In this document: positions 1 through 5,375 of the stretch, piece after piece
Numbering within the stretch: the first letter of the stretch is position 1
Layout of the letters: each line of letters opens with the position of its first letter
Assembly: GCA_903879975.1 (NCBI GenBank)
Contig: CAIRNL010000800.1
Coordinates: 1 to 13,409 of the forward strand
DNA: 13,409 nt
From: an uncultured Chloroflexota bacterium
GTDB taxonomy: Bacteria > Chloroflexota > Anaerolineae > Caldilineales > Caldilineaceae
Reading direction: 5' to 3'
Program-made: the position numbers and the translations under genes
Notes under the pieces: model-generated
Databases searched by the model: none
The model's input: the letters and a program-made list of their open reading frames with translations, nothing else
Told to the model about the DNA's origin: nothing

Positions 1-366
1 ACCAACCTGATGATGGTGCGCCGCATCGACCGCGTCCTGGGGCGCGGCACCGGCATCGGCCAACGCGAGGTGGCGGGTATTCTCATGCACATCAAGCCGC
101 CCCTCGGCGACGGCGAAGACCTGGTCGTTGGCCCGCAACACATTCTTTTCGCTGAGAAGATTGACCGCACCTGCATCCAACTGCTGCGACGCAGTGGCGG
201 ATTGGTCACGCGCCAGGGTGGCATGGACAGCCCCGGCGCGGTCGTTGCGGTGGAGCTGGGTCTGCCGGCCATTATCGGCCTTGAGGGTCACCTCGACGAA
301 TTGGTCGACGGCCTCAATGTGATCCTGGATGCCAACACAGGCCAGTTGAGTGAGTGGAAGAAGTAG
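1..366 (+). CDS. pyk: Pyruvate kinase, C-terminal part (5' end outside window)
   Basis: The frame is open from base 1 and ends at the TAG at 364-366, so about 121 C-terminal residues are present. The first residues (TNLMMVRRID) match the end of the pyruvate kinase core. They are followed by GTGIGQREVAG and then DLVVGP...SGGLVT...GAVVAVELGLPAIIGL. This is the extra C-terminal domain of many bacterial pyruvate kinases, related to the phosphohistidine 'mobile' domain of PEP synthase and PPDK. Pyruvate kinase converts PEP and ADP to pyruvate and ATP in glycolysis. Where the mobile domain normally reads TSHAAVV, this protein reads DSPGAVV, so the histidine is absent and the domain is unlikely to carry a phosphoryl group. 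The catalytic barrel is outside the window, so the identification rests on the tail only. A PEP-utilising enzyme of another kind is the main alternative, but the TNLM-to-GTGIG junction favours pyruvate kinase. Confidence 0.8.
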   Translation, partial: TNLMMVRRIDRVLGRGTGIGQREVAGILMHIKPPLGDGEDLVVGPQHILFAEKIDRTCIQLLRRSGGLVTRQGGMDSPGAVVAVELGLPAIIGLEGHLDELVDGLNVILDANTGQLSEWKK

Positions 367-376
367 AGCGGAGCGC

Positions 377-458
377 GTGAAAAGGTGACGAGCGAACAGA
401 CGACAGTTGGTAAGCCCTCCTGTCGTCCACCCCGCTTTTCAAGTCGTCGTCTTTTCAC
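377..458. terminator. Nested inverted repeat between convergent genes (possible bidirectional terminator)
   Basis: The gap between the convergent pyruvate kinase and MFS genes folds as a nested palindrome. The inner stem is GACGACAG (399-406) with CTGTCGTC (420-427) around a 13-nt loop. The outer stem is GTGAAAA plus GACGA (377-391, with a 3-nt GGT bulge) with TCGTC plus TTTTCAC (447-458). The outer right arm overlaps the stop codon of the minus-strand gene. There is no long U tract on either side, so calling it a terminator is an inference from position and symmetry. Confidence 0.4.
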
Positions 459-1816
459 ACCTTGTCCGGCGCTTCGTTTCCTGCCTCCATCACTGCCCGG
501 CGGACGTTGACCATGGGCAGGAGGATCAGCCCAGCGAGAAAGAAAATGCCCATGATCAACACAGCGATCCGGTAACTGTCGGTGAACTGAACCGCCAGGC
601 CGAAGAAGAGCGGCCCCAGCCAGCTCGTCCCACGCTCGCTCACCTCATAGAGACCGAAGTACTCGGCCTCCTGCCCTTTGGGAATCAGCTGGGAGAAGAG
701 CGAGCGGCTGAGCGCCTGGCTGCCTCCCAGCACGAGCGCAATGACTGCGCCCAGCCCAAAGAACTGGCTGCCCGTCTGCAATAGCGGTGAATAGGCAATA
801 ATGGTGACTCCCGTCCAGATCACCAGACTGATGATGATGGCCCGTTTTGCCCCGATCCAGCGGGCGATATAACCGAAGAAAAGCGCTCCAAAAAACGCTA
901 CGAACTGCACCATCAGGAAGAGTGGCGGCAGCTCGTCTGCCGACATCCCCAGTTCCTCGCTCCCAAACTGGGCGCTCAGCGCAATGATCGTCTGGATGCC
1001 GTCGTTGTAGAGCAGATAGGCAACAAGAAAGAGCATCGTCTGGGGGTAGCGGGGCAGATTGCGCAGGGTATGCCCCAGTTGCCTGAAACCGGTGGTGAGG
1101 TAATGTTCGCCGGGTGGCAGCTTACGTTGTGGTTGGCGGTTCTGCAGGCGAGACAGAGGCAGCAGCGTAAACAACGCCCACCACACGCCGGCCGACGCCA
1201 GGCTGATACGCACCGCATCGGCGCCGCTAATACCGAACTGTTCACGCGTGGAAAAAAAGACCAGATTCAGCGCCAGCAGGATACCGCCGCCCAGGTACCC
1301 CATCGCCCAACCGGTAGACGAGACCTTGTCTCGTTCGTTGGGCGTGGCAATCTCGGGGAGAAACGCGTTGTAACAGACAATCGATGCGCCAAAACTCAAG
1401 TTGGCAATCACAAAGAGGGTCCCGCCGAGCAGATAGTTGGCGCCGTTGAGAAAGAAGAGACCCATGGCTGCAAAGGCGCCAATGTAGGCAAAGAGGCCCA
1501 TGAGCCGCTTCTTGAGATGGGTGTAGTCCACGATGGCGCCCATGATAGGCAATACGAAGACCTGTAACAGCACCGAGAGCGATACCATGTACGGAAAAAA
1601 CGCGTCGGCGCGCACAGGAATGCCGAGCGGATAGACAAAGCCGGCTGTGTCGGCGGCAGCCTTGGCCACTGAGGTCAGATAGGGTCCTAGAAAAACTGAG
1701 ACGACCGTGGTCGAGAAGGCAGAATTTGCCCAGTCGTAGAAATACCAGCCGACCTGCTCGCGCGTGCCCAAGGGGCTCCGGCGAGATTGAGAAATTGTCG
1801 CAGAACTCATGGGCAC
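455..1816 (-). CDS. MFS transporter, UMF1/Atg22-like family
   Basis: This 453-residue polytopic membrane protein has about 12 hydrophobic segments. Near the N terminus it carries WYFYDWANSAFSTTVVSVF (about residues 24-42), the signature of the UMF1/Atg22-like branch of the major facilitator superfamily. Yeast Atg22 exports amino acids from the vacuole. Substrates of the bacterial members are largely unknown, so I assign only 'transporter, inner membrane'. The length is normal for the family. The start is either the ATG at 1816 or the second in-frame ATG two codons later (1810); neither has a convincing Shine-Dalgarno. The 5' side carries the structured repeat at 1832-1929, which also precedes the thioredoxin-like gene at 3823. 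Whatever that element does, it would act in cis on this gene. The gene converges with pyruvate kinase. The 450-residue open frame and family motif are solid; the substrate is not. Confidence 0.88.
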   Translation of the reverse strand: MPMSSATISQSRRSPLGTREQVGWYFYDWANSAFSTTVVSVFLGPYLTSVAKAAADTAGFVYPLGIPVRADAFFPYMVSLSVLLQVFVLPIMGAIVDYTHLKKRLMGLFAYIGAFAAMGLFFLNGANYLLGGTLFVIANLSFGASIVCYNAFLPEIATPNERDKVSSTGWAMGYLGGGILLALNLVFFSTREQFGISGADAVRISLASAGVWWALFTLLPLSRLQNRQPQRKLPPGEHYLTTGFRQLGHTLRNLPRYPQTMLFLVAYLLYNDGIQTIIALSAQFGSEELGMSADELPPLFLMVQFVAFFGALFFGYIARWIGAKRAIIISLVIWTGVTIIAYSPLLQTGSQFFGLGAVIALVLGGSQALSRSLFSQLIPKGQEAEYFGLYEVSERGTSWLGPLFFGLAVQFTDSYRIAVLIMGIFFLAGLILLPMVNVRRAVMEAGNEAPDKV

Positions 1817-1831
1817 CGGCTTTCAATGGCT

Positions 1832-1929
1832 GGCTAAAGTGATGGGATATAGGAACCAGGATTTTCGGGCACCGCCCTGCCGAGAGGGCAAGCTTACAAA
1901 ATCCTGGTTTCTATCGACCTTTCCTGTAG
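1832..1929 (-). repeat. Structured ~98-nt element, copy A, upstream of the MFS gene
   Basis: Read on the minus strand, this stretch starts CTACAGGAAA, contains a hairpin, and ends ATCCCATCAC followed by TTTAGCC, 16 nt before the first ATG. The hairpin has perfect 12-bp arms (AACCAGGATTTT with AAAATCCTGGTT; plus-strand 1854-1865 and 1898-1909). The loop holds GCCCTCTCGGCAG. The same element, about 80% identical by hand alignment, occurs at 3713-3811 upstream of a gene on the other strand. Blocks of 10, 13 and 10 nt are unchanged between the copies. It may be a REP/MITE-like palindromic repeat or a cis-acting leader RNA; the sequence alone does not decide. Confidence 0.75.
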
Positions 1930-1994
1930 CGGCTTCAGGTTGGTATGGTTGCCCGGCAAGTGCTCGTCGGGCCATGTCGTCGAAACGATAAGGA

Positions 1995-2022
1995 GGCCGG
2001 TTTTCGTCCTGGAAGACCGGCC
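1995..2022 (-). terminator. Hairpin downstream of glyA
   Basis: An 11-bp stem (GGCCGGTTTTC at 1995-2005 with GAAGACCGGCC at 2012-2022, one G-T pair, 6-nt loop) lies about 30 nt past the glyA stop codon. On the minus strand it is followed by TCCTTATCGTTT, which is only moderately U-rich. It is a plausible glyA terminator, weaker than the one at 11963. Confidence 0.5.
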
Positions 2023-2051
2023 ATCCAGCGGCTGGGCGGCGCTGCCCGGAC

Positions 2052-3374
2052 TCAGGCCGGCACCGGAAAGTTGCTCATCATGGCGACCACCTGCCCCTGC
2101 ACATCGGCATGCAGTGCGTTGTTGGTCGGGTCCTTGGCAATGGTCGCAATCCAGCGCCCAATCTGCTGGAACTCAGAGACACCCAGGCCACGGGTCGTTG
2201 CGGCCGGTGTACCCAGGCGAATCCCGCTGGTGGTGAGGGCGGGCTTGGTATCGAAGGGGATCATATTCTTATTGCAGTGGATGCTCGACTGATCGAGCGC
2301 CTTCTCCACGAGCTTGCCGGTGATTTCGTTGCCGTGGCGATCGCTCCCCAGCACGCTCAGGTCGACGAGCATGAGGTGGTTGTCCGTGCCGCCGCTGACA
2401 ACGCGCAGCCCTTCTGCCTGCAGCGTACCGGCCAGCACCTGGGCGTTGTCCAGCACGTGCTGCTGATAGGCGACAAACTCCGGCTTCATTGCCTCGCCAA
2501 AACCGACTGCTTTTGCCGCGATAATGTGCATCAGCGGCCCGCCCTGTGTGCCGGGGAAGACCGCTTTGTCGATCTCTTTGGCCAGTTCGGCTCGGCAGAG
2601 AATCAGTCCGCCGCGCGGGCCGCGCAGTGTCTTGTGGGTGGTGGTCGTGACGACATCGCAATAGGGCACTGGGTCGGGGTGCAACTTGGCGGCAACCAGG
2701 CCGGCAATGTGGGCCATGTCCATCATCAGGCGGGCGCCTATTTTGTCGGCAATCTCACGCAGACGGGCGAAGTCCCAGAAACGCGGGTAGGCACTGGCGC
2801 CGGCGACGACCAGCTTGGGTTTGTGCTCCAGGGCGAGGCGCTCGACTTCATCGTAGTCGATGCGCTCGGTGTCGGGGCTGACCCCGTAATGCACAAAGTG
2901 GTAGAATTTGCCCGAACTGTTCAGCCGAAAACCGTGTGTCAGATGGCCGCCGTGATCGAGCTTCAGCCCCAGCACTGTGTCACCCGGATCGAGCAGAGCC
3001 AGGTAGACCGCTTCATTTGCCTGTGCGCCGGAGTGGGGCTGCACGTTGGCGTGGTCGGCGCCAAACAGCAGCTTAGCCCGCGTAATCGCCAATTCCTCAG
3101 CGACATCCACGGCACTGCAGCCGCCGTAGTATCGTTTGCCCGGATAGCCCTCAGCGTACTTATTGGTCAAGACACTGCCCATTGCGGCCAGAATGTTGGG
3201 CGAGACATAGTTCTCGCTGGCAATCAACTCGACCCCATTGGCCTGGCGTGTTCGTTCCATCTCAATGGCAGCATACAGTTCAGGATCGGACTCGGCCAAC
3301 CTCTGGCGTGGGTCTGGCATGGCGGTCCACGGCAGCAGGGCGGACTTGGCATGCAAAGTCGTGAAAACACTCAT
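2052..3374 (-). CDS. glyA: Serine hydroxymethyltransferase
   Basis: This cytosolic PLP enzyme interconverts serine plus tetrahydrofolate with glycine plus 5,10-methylene-tetrahydrofolate, the main supply of one-carbon units. The 440-residue product has the full set of family signatures: ELIASENYVSPNILAAMGS (about 49-67), NKYAEGYPGKRYYGGC, QPHSGAQAN, the PLP-contacting region MDMAHIAGLVA (218-228), and VTTTTHKTLRGPRGG with the Schiff-base lysine at about K248. The ATG at 3374 was chosen because GAGGAG stands 8-9 nt upstream. It gives an N-terminal extension of roughly 20 residues over the usual start near MPDPRQRLAESDPEL, which is itself an in-frame ATG and a possible alternative start. The frame stays open to 3461, but that upstream part lies over the promoter. 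glyA is monocistronic here, with its own promoter (3457-3485) and a downstream hairpin. It sits between the two inverted copies of the ~98-nt repeat. Confidence 0.97.
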   Translation of the reverse strand: MSVFTTLHAKSALLPWTAMPDPRQRLAESDPELYAAIEMERTRQANGVELIASENYVSPNILAAMGSVLTNKYAEGYPGKRYYGGCSAVDVAEELAITRAKLLFGADHANVQPHSGAQANEAVYLALLDPGDTVLGLKLDHGGHLTHGFRLNSSGKFYHFVHYGVSPDTERIDYDEVERLALEHKPKLVVAGASAYPRFWDFARLREIADKIGARLMMDMAHIAGLVAAKLHPDPVPYCDVVTTTTHKTLRGPRGGLILCRAELAKEIDKAVFPGTQGGPLMHIIAAKAVGFGEAMKPEFVAYQQHVLDNAQVLAGTLQAEGLRVVSGGTDNHLMLVDLSVLGSDRHGNEITGKLVEKALDQSSIHCNKNMIPFDTKPALTTSGIRLGTPAATTRGLGVSEFQQIGRWIATIAKDPTNNALHADVQGQVVAMMSNFPVPA

Positions 3375-3456
3375 GTGGTGGCTCCTCAGGAGATCGCTGG
3401 AAAAGGACATCTCACGCCGGGCAACAGCGGTAGGGTCGCCCAGTATGATGTCGGGC

Positions 3457-3485
3457 AACATAGCACGCTTTCAGAGATTCGTCAA
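3457..3485 (-). promoter_or_regulatory. glyA promoter, sigma70-like with extended -10
   Basis: On the minus strand, TTGACG (3485-3480) is separated by exactly 17 nt from TATGTT (3462-3457). TGC precedes the -10 hexamer, an extended -10. Transcription would begin about 75 nt upstream of the glyA ATG. This is the best two-box promoter match in the window. Confidence 0.65.
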
Positions 3486-3659
3486 CAGTACCCATATCCA
3501 TCTTTGCGCACGCAGCCGGCAGCGGATGTGGATCAGGTTGGGGGCACCGGAAACGTCCCCAGCACGCTGCAGAAGAATGATGGGAGTCCCCCCAATCGGG
3601 CAGTGTCCGAGGCCGTTGCCTGGTCCAGCTGTGAAATAGCCCCAAAGCAGCGCGCGAAG
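3486..3659. other. Non-coding stretch between divergent promoters
   Basis: The 3375-3822 interval holds no gene. Apart from the two promoters and repeat copy B, the central part shows only a weak inverted repeat (TTGGGGG at 3538-3544 with CCCCCAA at 3589-3595, loop about 44 nt). I assign no function to it. Confidence 0.5.
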
Positions 3660-3660
3660 T

Positions 3661-3688
3661 GTGACGGCGGTCTAGCCTGTGATATAGT
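3661..3688 (+). promoter_or_regulatory. Candidate promoter for the thioredoxin-like/SCO pair
   Basis: GTGACG (3661-3666) lies 16 nt from TATAGT (3683-3688), which is preceded by TGA, an extended -10. The predicted transcription start near 3695 places the whole repeat copy B (3713-3811) inside the 5' untranslated region of the gene at 3823. Confidence 0.45.
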
Positions 3689-3712
3689 TGCGCCATGACC
3701 GGCTTTGCAGAA

Positions 3713-3811
3713 CTACAGGAAAGTTCGAACGAAACCAGGGTCTTGCAGGTTCGCCCTCTCGGCAGCAGCGGCACCCGAACCCCCTGGTTTCTACATCCCA
3801 TCACGTTAGCA
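3713..3811 (+). repeat. Structured ~98-nt element, copy B, upstream of the thioredoxin-like gene
   Basis: This is the second copy of the element at 1832-1929, reversed relative to copy A on the chromosome but in the same orientation relative to its downstream gene. The lower stem is AACCAGGG (3733-3740) with CCCTGGTT (3782-3789). The eighth pair is G-C here and A-T in copy A, a compensatory change. A 7-nt bulge follows, then GGTTCG (3748-3753) with CGAACC (3776-3781); this upper stem is largely absent from copy A, where the lower stem instead runs on through TTTT/AAAA. The loop keeps GCCCTCTCGGCAG unchanged. The element ends 11 nt before the ATG at 3823. Confidence 0.75.
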
Positions 3812-3822
3812 GGCAGGCGCCG

Positions 3823-4632
3823 ATGAGAGATTCCTTGACACAGTTCTCTGATGCCACTCTGTCCACAGATGCGCAGGGCGACAGTGCGCAGGGCGACAAC
3901 GAGCAGGTGGAAGTTGGCGAGGGTAATGGCGCGCCCACCAGTGTCATTCTGGAGGGATCGGAGATCGCCGATACAACGGCGCCCATGCGGATCCTGCCAC
4001 TCGACAAAATGTTGGCCTTCAACCACTGCCAGACATTCTCCATGTTCGTGGCGGGGCAAGCGAATCATGGGCGTCTCCTGACACAGCGCTATGCAGAGAC
4101 GCGTCTGTTGCCGGCGGTGCAAGATGGCATGGCACACTATCCCGACACTCTGTCGATCCTTGCGCTCGTCGACGGCGAGGATCCCGACACAGTCGCCGTG
4201 TTGCCCATCATTGCCCGGCTGATCGACAGTGCCCCGAGCATCCAACTGCGCGTACTCGCCGATGAAGAAGACCCCAGTGCGCTGGCCATGCTCCTGCCCG
4301 ATCTGGATGTCAATCTAGCGCTGGAAGAATGGGACCTGCCCCAGTTCATCATTTTCGACGAAGATTGGGAGATGCAAGGCCAGTGGGGGCCGCGTCCCAC
4401 TGCGACCGAGCGGAACCTAGAAACATGGCTGGCCCGTTATCCTGATTATGAACTGCTTGGCGAAGACGACAGTGAGTCTGGTCTGGCGCGCTTTACCGAG
4501 CTGACCGAGAGATTGGTTCAGGAAATGCGCATCTGGTACAACAGCGGACTTTCGGCCGACTGCCAGACGGAGTTCTGCAGTGTGCTGACCGCCCTGCAAG
4601 CGCCGGACGATGCAGGCGAATCGGAGAGTTGA
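3823..4632 (+). CDS. Thioredoxin-fold family protein lacking the active-site cysteines
   Basis: The 269-residue product has an acidic, low-complexity N terminus (about 1-55, rich in D/E/G/Q, with a short duplicated GD-SAQ-GD unit). The remainder resembles the 'thioredoxin family protein' group (Thioredoxin_9-like): a long lead helix, a beta strand SILALVDGEDPD (111-122), IQLRVLADEEDPSAL (140-154), LPQFIIFDEDWEMQGQWGPRP (172-192, with P173 as likely cis-proline) and a C-terminal helix with MRIWYNSG. In family members the segment after the first strand usually carries a WCGD-type active site. Here it reads VDGEDPD, so thiol-disulfide chemistry at that site is not possible. A binding or structural role is inferred. 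The ATG at 3823 is chosen because upstream codons run through repeat copy B; the Shine-Dalgarno is weak. The SCO gene starts 27 nt downstream, so the two are probably co-transcribed. Confidence 0.7.
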   Translation: MRDSLTQFSDATLSTDAQGDSAQGDNEQVEVGEGNGAPTSVILEGSEIADTTAPMRILPLDKMLAFNHCQTFSMFVAGQANHGRLLTQRYAETRLLPAVQDGMAHYPDTLSILALVDGEDPDTVAVLPIIARLIDSAPSIQLRVLADEEDPSALAMLLPDLDVNLALEEWDLPQFIIFDEDWEMQGQWGPRPTATERNLETWLARYPDYELLGEDDSESGLARFTELTERLVQEMRIWYNSGLSADCQTEFCSVLTALQAPDDAGESES

Positions 4633-4659
4633 AGAGGTCGATTGCAGGAGTATTTGCGA

Positions 4660-5271
4660 ATGGCTAGTAAGAATATACAACGCCAGGTCTTCTGGATTGG
4701 ATTGCTCGTCATCAGCATCCTGCTGAGTGGATGTGCCGACCCATACGAGCTGCGTGGCACGCCCTACGATCCGGTGATTGCAGCCCCTCAGTTGACTGGT
4801 ACGAATCTGGATGGGGGATCCTTTCGTCTGGCTGACCTGCAGAATCAGGTGAAGGTCGTATTCTTCGGCTACACCTTTTGTCCGGACATCTGCCCGCTGA
4901 CGCTGGCTACCATGAAAAACGTCTACGAGTCTCTCACGCCGGAAGAGCAGGCGCAGTTAGCCGTCGTTTTCATCACGGTCGACCCAGAGCGCGATACGCC
5001 CGAACGCCTTGCCAGTTACGTCGGTGCCTTCCATGAGAATTTTTACGGCGTTCAGCTCGACGAGAATGCCCTGGCGCAGGCCAAGAAGGATTACGGCGTC
5101 TTCGCCGAGAAGCGTACCCTAGACGCCTCACAAAGTGCTGCCGATTACTTGATGGACCATACGGCCTTTGTCTACATCATCGACAAAAACAACAATCTGC
5201 GTGAGATCTTTCCGCATGATGTTTCCAAAGATGACATTGCCGCCGACTTAAAGTACCTGATCGGGGACTGA
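4660..5271 (+). CDS. SCO1/SenC family copper-chaperone lipoprotein
   Basis: The 203-residue product begins with a lipoprotein signal peptide (FWIGLLVISILLSGC, lipidated Cys25), so it should sit on the outer face of the membrane. The rest is a SCO thioredoxin-like domain: VVFFGYTFCPDICPLT with the copper-binding Cys74 and Cys78 (CxxxC), FITVDPERDTPERLASY, and MDHTAFVYIID with the third copper ligand, His167. SCO proteins deliver copper to, or reduce, the CuA site of cytochrome c oxidase subunit II. The ATG at 4660 is preferred, with CAGGAG ending 10 nt upstream. A TTG at 4642 with GAAGAGG upstream would add six residues and is possible. All three ligands are intact, in contrast to the cysteine-less thioredoxin-fold protein encoded just upstream. 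No oxidase gene is in the window. Confidence 0.93.
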   Translation: MASKNIQRQVFWIGLLVISILLSGCADPYELRGTPYDPVIAAPQLTGTNLDGGSFRLADLQNQVKVVFFGYTFCPDICPLTLATMKNVYESLTPEEQAQLAVVFITVDPERDTPERLASYVGAFHENFYGVQLDENALAQAKKDYGVFAEKRTLDASQSAADYLMDHTAFVYIIDKNNNLREIFPHDVSKDDIAADLKYLIGD

Positions 5272-5280
5272 CCAGAGTAC

Positions 5281-5330
5281 GGGCGCGGAGTATCGCCCGC
5301 TACCTCAGAATGTGTAGTGCCAATACTCCG
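5281..5330 (+). other. Hairpin whose loop is complementary to a downstream segment
   Basis: GGGCG (5281-5285) pairs with CGCCC (5294-5298). The entire 8-nt loop CGGAGTAT (5286-5293) is perfectly complementary to ATACTCCG (5323-5330). The two helices are either alternatives or a tight pseudoknot. The site lies in the gap after the SCO gene; it could be a terminator-like or leader structure, or chance. Confidence 0.3.
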
Positions 5331-5358
5331 AAAAGCGTATGGGGAAGCGCGCCACTCC

Positions 5359-5368
5359 GTGGTAGAAT
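5359..5368 (+). promoter_or_regulatory. Extended -10 promoter giving a near-leaderless transcript
   Basis: GTGGTAGAAT contains a TGG extension and a TAGAAT -10 box (5363-5368) only 7 nt upstream of the ATG at 5376. If used, transcription would start at or beside the start codon. This fits the absence of any Shine-Dalgarno there. No good -35 is visible. Confidence 0.45.
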
Positions 5369-5375
5369 CTGCCTA

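Noticed and set aside
1832..1929. Resemblance of AGGGCGGTGCCCG in the repeat to a T-box antiterminator
   Set aside because: The match is partial and not kept in copy B. The element is too short for a T-box leader, and neither downstream gene is an aminoacyl-tRNA synthetase or amino-acid biosynthesis gene.
2898..2907. GTGGTAGAAT, the same string as the promoter before 5376
   Set aside because: It lies inside glyA on the non-coding strand with no gene to serve, so it is probably coincidence. It also warns that the promoter motif alone is weak evidence.
2109..3698. A 529-codon open frame antisense to glyA
   Set aside because: It runs opposite a clear serine hydroxymethyltransferase gene, shows no recognisable domain, and is explained by high GC content with few stop codons on the reverse strand.
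1832..3811. A composite transposon carrying glyA between inverted repeats
   Set aside because: No transposase, no target-site duplication and no abrupt composition change. The repeats also lie in normal 5' positions of two resident genes.
3688..3822. An N-terminal extension of the thioredoxin-like protein back to 3688
   Set aside because: The frame is open, but it would translate the structured repeat copy B, whose other copy is non-coding, and it starts within the predicted promoter region.
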